Source: Devosia sp. (GTDB taxonomy: Bacteria; Pseudomonadota; Alphaproteobacteria; Rhizobiales; Devosiaceae). From it: a stretch of 21,455 nt of DNA. This document shows, piece after piece, positions 6,695 through 13,536 of the stretch. Location of the stretch: contig DROE01000290.1 of assembly GCA_011322005.1 (NCBI GenBank), forward strand, positions 1 to 21,455, in the 5' to 3' direction. Made by a program: the position numbers and the translations under genes. Positions within the stretch are counted from its first letter, which is position 1, and each line of letters begins with the position of its first letter. The notes beneath the pieces are model-generated. The model made no database searches and was not told the DNA's origin. It saw only the letters and a program-made list of their open reading frames with translations.

Positions 6695-9373
6695 ATGGCA
6701 GCACACGCAAAACGATCCCGCCCGACACAATCCCTGGAGCCCGTTCCCCGGCGCATGGACGATCGTGCGCCCTTTGTCTCCGTGCGCATACCCTTGCGTC
6801 TCATCGGCATTGTTATCTTGCTGGTGATATTGTTCTTCCTGCTCGCCTTTTCCTCATGGTCGATAAACGACCCCTCCCTCTCCTATGCCACCGATACCCC
6901 GGTGCAAAACTGGATGGGTTTCCCCGGCGCGGTTGTCGCAGACCTGTGGATACAGTTTTTCGGTCTTGCTAGCCTGGTAGTTCTGCTACCGCTGTCGGTC
7001 TGGGGTTGGGCACTAGTGGGCCGGCGCACGCCAACAGGCTGGCCTCTCAGACTCGGCGCGTGGTTTGCAAGCGCTCTTCTTGCAGCCGGGCTTTTGTCCT
7101 GCATACCCCCCCCCTCCTCCTGGCCCTTGCCAACCGGCCTGGGTGGCCTTGTGGGCACGGGATTCACAACTCTCGCTGAGTCGGCCCTTGGCCGAGCGCC
7201 ATCCGGAGCTGCAGCAATATTTTACGCTCTCGTCCTGCTGCCCCCAACCCTGGCCGTGCTCTGGGTCGCAGCCGGCCTGAAATCCATCTCCTCCCCGGGT
7301 GAAGAGGCTGCCGCGGGAAGCGCGGAAAATGACGTCAGCGGGGAAGGGTTTGGCAGTGCAGACAGGGTCGGCCTGTTTGACGTGGTGTTTGGTGCTGTCG
7401 TTCACTTTGGCCTGACGGCAAAAACCGCATGGCGCCGCGCTGGTGAATCCGCAAAACAACGCCGGGAGGAAAAGGCTGATGAAGCCTGGCAGCGCCAGGC
7501 TGCCGAACCTGTATTTGCCCAACCAGCCCCGGGCAGTGCGGCACCAGGTCTTGAAAGAGAGTTTGAACGCCGGGAGCCCACCCTGGGACCGGTAGGCCAA
7601 CAGGAGGTTCTTGCCAAGCCTGATATCGAATGTCACGACTTCCACGATCATTCCTATGACCAGGGGGCACAAAGCACCGGCAGCGATCACGAGGCGCGTC
7701 TCACCATTGAACGCGCCACTTCCGCCCGGTCTTGTGCGCCCAGCGGGAATGCGGCAACCCGCAGCGCAGCATCCGCACCCGACTTCGTTGCTCCAAAACA
7801 CATCGCCACACCTCCCGCCCGGGTGAAGCCCGGCACCCGTACCCAGCGTGAGGCACAGGGCTCGCTTCTGGTGGAGACCGGCTTTCGGTTGCCGGAGCTG
7901 TCCCTGCTTTCCCCGCCACCTACCACCGGCATCAACAATGAACACCGGCCGGAGGAGCTTGAAATCAGAGCCCGCCAGCTAGAGGGCGTGCTGGAAGATT
8001 TCGGCGTCAAGGGTGACATCATCAATGTGCGCCCCGGACCCGTCGTCACGCTTTATGAACTGGAGCCCGCCCCTGGCATCAAATCATCCCGCGTAATATC
8101 TCTTGCCGATGACATCGCCCGTTCCATGAGCGCGGTTTCGGCCCGTGTCGCCGTGGTACCGGGACGGAACGCAATCGGTATTGAACTGCCAAATTCCAGC
8201 CGGGAGACTGTCTATCTGCGTGAAATGCTGGCGTCCAAAGACTTTGAAGAGGTCAGGGGCAAATTGCCCATTTGTCTGGGCAAGACCATCGGGGGTGAGC
8301 CGATTATTGCCGACCTTGCCCGCATGCCGCATCTGCTGATCGCCGGCACGACCGGCTCGGGCAAGTCCGTGGGCATCAATACCATGATCCTCTCCCTGCT
8401 CTACCGCATGACGCCGGAGCAGTGCCGACTGATTATGATCGACCCCAAGATGCTTGAGCTTTCCATCTATGACGGCATCCCGCATCTGCTCTCCCCCGTC
8501 GTCACCGACCCCACAAAGGCAGTCGTTGCCCTGAAATGGGCCGTGCGCGAAATGGAGGACCGCTACCGCAAAATGTCAAAGATTGGCGTGCGCAATATTG
8601 ACGGGTTCAACTCCCGCGTCGCCGAGGCCAACAAGAAGGGCGAGACCATCACCCGCACCGTGCAGACGGGGTTTGACCGCGAAACCGGAGAAGCCATCTA
8701 CGAGAGTGAAAGTTTTGACCTCGAGCCCCTGCCGTTCATCGTCATCGTTGTTGATGAGATGGCCGACCTGATGATGGTTGCGGGCAAGGATATCGAAGGG
8801 GCCATCCAGCGACTGGCCCAGATGGCACGTGCCGCAGGTATTCACCTCATCATGGCAACCCAGCGCCCCTCCGTTGATGTTATCACCGGTACGATCAAGG
8901 CCAATTTCCCCACACGCGTCTCGTTCCAGGTCACATCAAAGATTGACAGCAGGACCATTCTTGGAGAGCAGGGGGCGGAGCAATTGCTGGGCATGGGCGA
9001 TATGCTTTACATGGCCGGGGGCGGCCGGCTGCGTCGTCTGCACGGGCCATTTGTCAAAGACAGCGAGGTTGAAGATGTTGTCAATCACCTCAAAGAGCAG
9101 GGCGCACCGGATTATCTTGAATCGGTTACCGAGGAACCTCAAGACACTGAGGGCAGCACCGAGCTTGGAAACTCCGGCGACGAGCTTTATGACAAGGCCG
9201 TCAACATTGCGCTAAGCGACCGCAAGGCTTCGACCAGCTACATCCAGCGCCGACTCTCCATCGGCTACAATCGTGCCGCCACGCTCATCGAGCGCATGGA
9301 GCAGGAGGGTGTGATCTCCCCTGCAAATCACGCGGGCAAACGCGAGGTGCTGGTGGGAGACGGCATCGACTAA
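6695..9373 (+). CDS. ftsK: DNA translocase FtsK
   Basis: An 892-residue FtsK/SpoIIIE translocase, which works at the division septum to pump terminus DNA and activate XerCD dimer resolution. Four predicted transmembrane segments lie at about residues 36-54, 78-107, 118-136 and 172-195. A low-complexity, charged and Ala/Pro-rich linker follows (about 200-400), then the alpha/beta motor. Walker A GTTGSGKS is at 551-558 and Walker B IVIVVDEMADL ends near Asp687-Glu688. The C-terminal gamma winged helix (about 829-892, containing SYIQRRLSIGYNRAATLIERM) recognises KOPS sequences and XerD. I chose the ATG at 6695; a TTG three codons upstream is also in frame. The Shine-Dalgarno signal is weak (GAG at 6688). 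It is separated from amtB by a terminator. Confidence 0.94.
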   Translation: MAAHAKRSRPTQSLEPVPRRMDDRAPFVSVRIPLRLIGIVILLVILFFLLAFSSWSINDPSLSYATDTPVQNWMGFPGAVVADLWIQFFGLASLVVLLPLSVWGWALVGRRTPTGWPLRLGAWFASALLAAGLLSCIPPPSSWPLPTGLGGLVGTGFTTLAESALGRAPSGAAAIFYALVLLPPTLAVLWVAAGLKSISSPGEEAAAGSAENDVSGEGFGSADRVGLFDVVFGAVVHFGLTAKTAWRRAGESAKQRREEKADEAWQRQAAEPVFAQPAPGSAAPGLEREFERREPTLGPVGQQEVLAKPDIECHDFHDHSYDQGAQSTGSDHEARLTIERATSARSCAPSGNAATRSAASAPDFVAPKHIATPPARVKPGTRTQREAQGSLLVETGFRLPELSLLSPPPTTGINNEHRPEELEIRARQLEGVLEDFGVKGDIINVRPGPVVTLYELEPAPGIKSSRVISLADDIARSMSAVSARVAVVPGRNAIGIELPNSSRETVYLREMLASKDFEEVRGKLPICLGKTIGGEPIIADLARMPHLLIAGTTGSGKSVGINTMILSLLYRMTPEQCRLIMIDPKMLELSIYDGIPHLLSPVVTDPTKAVVALKWAVREMEDRYRKMSKIGVRNIDGFNSRVAEANKKGETITRTVQTGFDRETGEAIYESESFDLEPLPFIVIVVDEMADLMMVAGKDIEGAIQRLAQMARAAGIHLIMATQRPSVDVITGTIKANFPTRVSFQVTSKIDSRTILGEQGAEQLLGMGDMLYMAGGGRLRRLHGPFVKDSEVEDVVNHLKEQGAPDYLESVTEEPQDTEGSTELGNSGDELYDKAVNIALSDRKASTSYIQRRLSIGYNRAATLIERMEQEGVISPANHAGKREVLVGDGID

Positions 9374-9438
9374 CCGGCTTGCGCAGACACGATTTTACGA
9401 TGCGTTTTGCACAACTGGAAATTGGAGTTACGGCTTCG

Positions 9439-9459
9439 GTCTCCGCCCCACCCGGAGAC
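9439..9459 (+). promoter_or_regulatory. Hairpin covering the ribosome binding site of the small ORF
   Basis: GTCTCCG (9439-9445) and CGGAGAC (9453-9459) form a perfect 7-bp stem with a 7-base loop CCCCACC. No U-tract follows, so it is not a standard terminator for ftsK. The 3' arm contains GGAG (9454-9457), the likely Shine-Dalgarno of the ORF starting at 9464, so folding would hide it. This could be translational control or simply mRNA end protection. Confidence 0.4.
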
Positions 9460-9463
9460 TGTC

Positions 9464-9664
9464 ATGAGTAAAAGCACCACCATGGTCGTGACCTCAACAC
9501 CTGATCCCGACCAGAACAAGGCGCTTGAGCAAGCAAAGCAAAGGCTGGTGGGAATGTTTCGGTGCGACGCCTGTCAGCGTTTGCTCCCGGCCCGCGGCAA
9601 GGCGTTCGGGAAAATTGACATATTCTTCGCAGACGGTTTGTCCAAGGCACCGCCGACGCCGTGA
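9464..9664 (+). CDS. Small hypothetical protein (66 aa)
   Basis: An unrecognised 66-residue ORF between ftsK and lolA. It begins MSKSTTMVVTSTPDPDQNKA, has a short Gln/Lys-rich stretch that could be helical, then a single CxxC (CDAC, about residues 34-37), and ends KAPPTP. There is no signal peptide or membrane segment. In favour of a real gene are an ATG with GGAG six bases upstream and third codon positions rich in G and C like the flanking genes. Against it are the short length, the lack of any family I know and a buried ribosome binding site. It may also be a fragment of an older gene, since another frame just downstream (about 9698-9830) reads as plausible peptide without a clear start. 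Confidence 0.4.
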   Translation: MSKSTTMVVTSTPDPDQNKALEQAKQRLVGMFRCDACQRLLPARGKAFGKIDIFFADGLSKAPPTP

Positions 9665-9830
9665 AGTCTGCACGTTCCTATATTAGGATTCACGTGAAAC
9701 TTTCTGGCTCCGCTTCCGGTTGGCCTGCTGTTGCCCCATTTCTGTTTCACCTTGGGAGCCGATGCCTTTAAGCTCATCAACGGACTTCTTGATGATTCGC
9801 CCTGGACACAATCACCCTTGGGGAACAAAG
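9665..9830. other. Gap before lolA, only a parS-like element seen
   Basis: This stretch has no convincing gene. One plus-strand frame is free of stops through 9694-9890 and reads LLLPHFCFTLGADAFKLING, which looks protein-like. It has no ATG start or ribosome binding site and runs into lolA out of frame, so it may be a decayed coding remnant. A parS-like motif at 9686-9701 is listed separately. I see no terminator. The lolA promoter probably lies here, but I could not pick clear -35/-10 boxes. Confidence 0.35.
9686..9701. promoter_or_regulatory. Degenerate parS-like site upstream of lolA
   Basis: GGATTCACGTGAAACT matches 13 of 16 positions of the ParB site TGTTTCACGTGAAACA. The core TTCACGTGAAAC is intact, with mismatches at positions 1, 3 and 16. 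One half-site is nearly complete and the other weak. It lies outside any confident gene, so the core is not explained by codon constraint. ParB affinity would be expected to be lower than for the perfect copy at 20049. Confidence 0.4.
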
Positions 9831-10454
9831 ATGATGATCAGACGCCTGTTCATTCTGGCAATATTTATTTTCGGCACCTCCGGCTCGGCCACCAGCCTTG
9901 AGAATGTTCTGACCCCGGAAGATGTCGATTTGATCCGCGCTATCTCGGAGCACAATACTCAAATCAGAACCATGGCCGGGCGTTTTTTACAGATCGATGG
10001 GGCCGGTGGACGCACCGAGGGCACTTTCTTTTTGGAGCGGCCCAACAAAATTCGCTTTCGTTATGCCCCCCCTTCCCGCGAAGAGATCATATCCACCGGC
10101 CGCGGATTTTATGTTATCAATCGTCGGGAGCGCACCAAATATGCCTACCCTCAGGACAAGGTACCCCTGCGCCAGTTTCTCGCGGATGAGATCGACCTTC
10201 TCTCGGCCAACATTGCCGATGTGGTAAAAACCGATAGTTTTGTTTCGATTACCCTGTTCGACGAAAGCCCGGTGGGCACCGTGCAGGTTGCTCTGATCTT
10301 TGAAATCGAATCGCTCGAACTCTGGCAATGGACCCTCATCGAACCCAATGGCGGCGAGCTGACCTTTTCGCTTTATGATGTGGTCAAGGACGTGGAAATT
10401 CCACGCTCGTTCTTTTACATCGACGCCACCTATACCTCTCCCAATCGAGACTAG
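9831..10454 (+). CDS. lolA: Outer-membrane lipoprotein carrier LolA
   Basis: A 207-residue periplasmic protein of the LolA family, which ferries lipoproteins from the LolCDE exporter to the outer membrane. The N-terminus MMIRRLFILAIFIFGTSGS is a signal peptide. The mature part shows the family pattern: RTMAGRFLQID, then GTFFLERPNKIRFRYAPP, then REEIISTGRGFYVINRRERT and YPQDKVPLRQFLAD. The later strand LIFEIESLELWQWTLIEPNG fits the usual LolA ending. The start at 9831 is the first of two adjacent ATGs, behind GGGGAA at about 9820. The frame is open further upstream to 9720, but that extension would precede the signal peptide. The FtsK-LolA-Xth order is common in alphaproteobacteria. Confidence 0.87.
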   Translation: MMIRRLFILAIFIFGTSGSATSLENVLTPEDVDLIRAISEHNTQIRTMAGRFLQIDGAGGRTEGTFFLERPNKIRFRYAPPSREEIISTGRGFYVINRRERTKYAYPQDKVPLRQFLADEIDLLSANIADVVKTDSFVSITLFDESPVGTVQVALIFEIESLELWQWTLIEPNGGELTFSLYDVVKDVEIPRSFFYIDATYTSPNRD

Positions 10455-10557
10455 AACAAAGATATATTTTCCAGATCCGAAAATCTGGGCACACCCGGCA
10501 TGGTTCCGTGCCTGCGTCTGAGGACATTTCAATGCCACAGCTGGAGAACGCCAATCC

Positions 10558-11361
10558 ATGCCCCTGACCTTCGCCACCTGGAACATCAATTCCGTCCGCC
10601 TGCGCCGCCCGATGATCGAAGAGTTCCTTGCCGTGTTCAGGCCGGACGTTTTGTGCCTGCAGGAAATAAAATGCACGAATGACCAGTTTCCTGAAGCCGA
10701 GTTTGCAGCCGCCGGGTATCCGTTTCAGGCCGTAAACGGCCAGAAGGCCTATCATGGTGTCGCAACTGTTTCACGCATGCCGCTTACTCGGATCTCCACC
10801 CGCAGCTTCTGCGGCATTGACCAGGCCCGTCACATCTCCGCCCAGATTGACTACGGACGCGGCCCGGTAACCATTCACAACTTTTATGTTCCCGCCGGAG
10901 GCGATGAAGCCGACCCCCAAACAAATCCAAAGTTCAAACACAAACTGGGTTTTCTGGCGGAAATGCAGGACTGGTTCGATACACCGGAATTTTCCGGTAA
11001 CCAGCTAATCGCCGGAGATTTCAACATCGCTCCTCACGAAAACGATGTCTGGAGCCACAAACAATTGCTCAAGGTCGTTTCCCACACCCCGATTGAAACC
11101 AATGCTCTGGACAGATTGCTGACGCGTCGAAACTGGGTCGACCTTGTGCGCAAACACATCCCCCATGAGAACAAGCTCTATTCCTGGTGGTCCTACCGGG
11201 CAAAAGACTGGGACAGTTCAGACCGGGGCCGCCGGCTGGATCATATCTGGTCCACTCGTGATGTGGCCGAACACTCCATCAGCGCAGACGTCATTCGCTC
11301 TGCCAGAGGCTGGACTGACAAACCCTCCGACCACGTCCCGGTTATCGCCCGGCTCGGTTGA
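10558..11361 (+). CDS. xth: Exodeoxyribonuclease III (AP endonuclease)
   Basis: A 267-residue enzyme of the exonuclease III/APE family, which cuts DNA at abasic sites and trims 3' blocked ends in base-excision repair. Conserved catalytic segments are all present: WNINS at 8-12, LQEIK with metal-binding Glu36, NFYVPAGG with Tyr110, GDFNIAPHENDVW with Asp154 and Asn156, RRLDHIW around Asp228, and the C-terminal SDHVP with the general-base His259. Length is normal for the family. The ATG at 10558 has GGAGAA about 11 bases upstream. It follows lolA by 103 bp, a gap that contains a short dyad at 10471-10488 (CCAGAT-N6-ATCTGG) with no T-tract. It converges on the cyclic-nucleotide-binding gene. Confidence 0.95.
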   Translation: MPLTFATWNINSVRLRRPMIEEFLAVFRPDVLCLQEIKCTNDQFPEAEFAAAGYPFQAVNGQKAYHGVATVSRMPLTRISTRSFCGIDQARHISAQIDYGRGPVTIHNFYVPAGGDEADPQTNPKFKHKLGFLAEMQDWFDTPEFSGNQLIAGDFNIAPHENDVWSHKQLLKVVSHTPIETNALDRLLTRRNWVDLVRKHIPHENKLYSWWSYRAKDWDSSDRGRRLDHIWSTRDVAEHSISADVIRSARGWTDKPSDHVPVIARLG

Positions 11362-11448
11362 GCCAATACTTGCACGAATACGACCAGCCCGGTCTACCGA
11401 CCAGACAGCTTCGGGTATCAACAATCCGATTGTGTTCGCGTCCGGGTT

Positions 11449-11910
11449 CTAACGCCGACCCGAGATTTTCTCCCCCGCGCTCGCCAGCGGGGTCACATAG
11501 GCACCCACATCTTCCCGGATTTTGCTCGCCGCCCTTTGCGCAACTTCGGGATATTGCTGCATCAGCTTGGAAAACGCTATGCGCGGCACCAGCAACAGAT
11601 CAGCGGGTGTCACTGCCACGACGGTGGCGCGTCTGGGCTTTTTTGCAATCAGTGCCAGTTCCCCGATGACGGCACCAGGCTGAGTTATCGACACACCCTT
11701 GGCGTCTTTTGGTTCGGACCGGCTGGAAAGCAATTCTCCGGAGATGAGCACATAGGCGCCTTCGGTTACATCTCCGGCCCGGAACAGCGTTTCACCGGAG
11801 AGCAGACCACGGCGCTCGCCGGCGAAGGCCAGCATCCGCCTCTGCTCAAGATTGCAGATGGAAAAGAAATCCGCGCTGCCAAGAATATGCGCCGCTTCAT
11901 CAAGCTGCAT
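11449..11910 (-). CDS. Cyclic-nucleotide-binding-domain protein without HTH
   Basis: A 153-residue protein that is essentially one Crp/Fnr-type cyclic-nucleotide-binding beta-roll (about residues 14-130). It contains FRAGDVTEGAYVLISGELL, then the phosphate-binding-cassette-like GAVIGELALIAKKPRRATVV, with Gly-Glu and an Arg where cNMP binders usually have them. A final helix KLMQQYPEVAQRAASKIRED follows. No helix-turn-helix or other output domain follows, so it cannot act as a classical Crp regulator. It may bind a nucleotide and modulate a partner protein. It lies 24 bp downstream of cenR on the same strand, so co-expression and a role linked to that regulator are reasonable inferences. The ATG at 11910 has no strong ribosome binding site. 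Confidence 0.82.
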   Translation of the reverse strand: MQLDEAAHILGSADFFSICNLEQRRMLAFAGERRGLLSGETLFRAGDVTEGAYVLISGELLSSRSEPKDAKGVSITQPGAVIGELALIAKKPRRATVVAVTPADLLLVPRIAFSKLMQQYPEVAQRAASKIREDVGAYVTPLASAGEKISGRR

Positions 11911-11934
11911 GTTCGATACCGAATCTCGTCCTGG

Positions 11935-12618
11935 TTAGGGTACCAGACGATAACCACCTTCTTCGGTTACGAGCAACCTCGCATTTGAAGGATCGCGCTC
12001 TATTTTTTGGCGCAGGCGGTAAATGTGGGTCTCCAGCGTATGGGTGGTGACACGATTATTGTACCCCCAAACTTCCCGCAGCAGAACATCCCGGGAGATG
12101 GTTTTTGCTCCCTGCCGATAGAGATATTTCAGAATTGAGGTCTCCTTGTCGGTCAGGCGGACCTTGCTTCCCTCTGGGGGCTCCAGCGTTTTCGCCGCCG
12201 GATGAAACGTATAGGGACCGATGGTGAACACCACATCTTCGCTCTGGTCATGCTGGCGCAGCGCGGCGCGTATACGCGCCAGAAGCACCGAAAACCTGAA
12301 AGGTTTGGTCACATAGTCGTTGGCCCCGGACTCCAGCCCGAGAATTTCATCGGAATCGCTATCATGCCCCGTAAGCATCAGCACGGGACTGTTGAAGCCG
12401 TTTCCGCGCAATATCTTTACTGCCTCGCGGCCATCCATGTCCGGCAGCCCCACATCCAGGATCATCAAATCCACATGGGCATCCTTGACTTTTTCCAATG
12501 CCTCACCGGCTGTGGCGGCCTCAGTGATGGTAAATTCTTTATAGTGCGCCAGTTGGTCCACCAGTGTCTGGCGCAGGTCCTCATCATCATCAACCAGAAA
12601 TAAATGTCGTTTGTTCAT
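11935..12618 (-). CDS. cenR: OmpR-family response regulator, CenR type
   Basis: A 227-residue two-component response regulator. The receiver domain (1-120) has the acidic pocket at residues 10-12 (VDDDEDL), phosphoacceptor Asp55 in LMILDVGLPDMDG, Thr83 and Lys105 (TKPF). The OmpR winged-helix domain (about 129-227) contains RLTDKETSILKYLYRQ and TTHTLETHIYRLRQKIE. The sequence and its position within ten genes of parAB recall CenR of Caulobacter, an essential cell-envelope regulator paired with the kinase CenK. No kinase gene is in this window, also as expected for CenR. I chose the ATG at 12618 because AGGGA lies just upstream and the next residues open the receiver fold. An in-frame start 18 codons earlier adds an implausible leader. 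Confidence 0.8.
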   Translation of the reverse strand: MNKRHLFLVDDDEDLRQTLVDQLAHYKEFTITEAATAGEALEKVKDAHVDLMILDVGLPDMDGREAVKILRGNGFNSPVLMLTGHDSDSDEILGLESGANDYVTKPFRFSVLLARIRAALRQHDQSEDVVFTIGPYTFHPAAKTLEPPEGSKVRLTDKETSILKYLYRQGAKTISRDVLLREVWGYNNRVTTHTLETHIYRLRQKIERDPSNARLLVTEEGGYRLVP

Positions 12619-12754
12619 TTTCCCTACTCCGCAAGGGTTCTGCACTTGACCGCCCTCATGGGCGAGCAACACTACTGGGGCGCATCATATGCAAGGCGCA
12701 ATAACGCGCCAATCAATTGGCCGTGACGCTTGCCTCAGGGTTAACCGCTCCCCC

Positions 12755-13423
12755 TCAGGTCCGGGCACCAAAAAGGGCCGAGCCGACTCGAACATGGGTC
12801 GCGCCCATTTCGATTGCCGTTTCATAGTCTGCACTCATGCCCATGGAAAGCTTGCTTAATCCAGCCTTTTTTGCCAACTCCGCGAGTTGGGCAAAATAGG
12901 GGCCCGGCGCTGCCTCCACCGGGGGAATACACATCAGCCCCGCAATGTCCAGCCCATGCACCTCATTGCAACGCTTCACAAAAGCAATGGCATCATCCGG
13001 CGGAATGCCGGATTTTTGCTCCTCCATCCCGATGTTGACCTGGACAAACAGTTCAATATTTTTGCTGGTTCTTGCCAGTTCCCTTGCCAGCGCTCCGGCA
13101 AGCTTCTCCCGATCCAGCGTTTCAATTACATCGAACAGCGCCACCGCTTCGCGCACCTTGTTGGTTTGCAAGGGTCCAACAAGGTGCAGTTCAACACCCT
13201 CATATCGCGTCACGAGATCAGGCCATTTGCCCGCTGCCTCCTGCACCCGGTTTTCCCCGAACACCCGCTGGCCTGCCTCCAGAAGAGGAATGATTTTTTC
13301 CCCTGGAAAGGTTTTTGAAACAGCCACCAGTGTAACCTCGCCCGGCGCGTCCGCAAACCTCCTGCCGGCCCGCCTCATGCGGTCGCGGACATATTCGAGT
13401 CGCCCGCTTTTGCTGTCACTCAT
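12755..13423 (-). CDS. yggS: YggS/PLPBP-family pyridoxal-phosphate homeostasis protein
   Basis: A 222-residue single-domain protein of the YggS/PROSC family, a TIM-barrel related to the alanine racemase N-terminal domain. It binds pyridoxal 5'-phosphate and helps keep vitamin B6 and amino-acid pools balanced, with no known catalysis. The PLP lysine is Lys37 in LVAVSKTFP. Other family marks are FGENRVQEA, HLVGPLQTNK, VQVNIGMEEQKSG, GLMCIPP, LSMGMSADYETAIEMGATHVRVG and the end ALFGAR. Length is normal. It diverges from leuS across a 113-bp gap and is transcribed toward cenR, 136 bp away, so it may be the first gene of that minus-strand group. A small GC dyad (12695-12710) lies past its stop but lacks a T-tract. 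Confidence 0.93.
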   Translation of the reverse strand: MSDSKSGRLEYVRDRMRRAGRRFADAPGEVTLVAVSKTFPGEKIIPLLEAGQRVFGENRVQEAAGKWPDLVTRYEGVELHLVGPLQTNKVREAVALFDVIETLDREKLAGALARELARTSKNIELFVQVNIGMEEQKSGIPPDDAIAFVKRCNEVHGLDIAGLMCIPPVEAAPGPYFAQLAELAKKAGLSKLSMGMSADYETAIEMGATHVRVGSALFGART

Positions 13424-13444
13424 AGTTTGACACCGCTCTGCTTG

Positions 13445-13473
13445 TTGACCTCACGCTCGTTTTCTGTTGATGC
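13445..13473 (+). promoter_or_regulatory. Candidate sigma-70-type promoter for leuS
   Basis: TTGACC (13445-13450) is a near-consensus -35 box. After a 17-base spacer comes TGATGC (13468-13473), a poor -10 box. It is the best pair I see in the yggS-leuS divergent gap and places the start of transcription about 55 bp before the leuS start codon. Confidence 0.3.
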
Positions 13474-13536
13474 TCGCCTAGCGAATTTCCCGTCACAATT
13501 CAATGTTTACACAAAGAACAATCAGGACCGCCGCCA

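Noticed and set aside
7013..7945. Long open frame (310 codons) antisense to ftsK
   Set aside because: It overlaps the membrane and linker part of a well-supported ftsK, is rich in Gly, Cys and Arg, and shows no family signature.
12695..12710. GGCGC-N6-GCGCC dyad as a yggS terminator
   Set aside because: The stem is only five base pairs with no T-tract after it in the minus direction; it is too weak to call.
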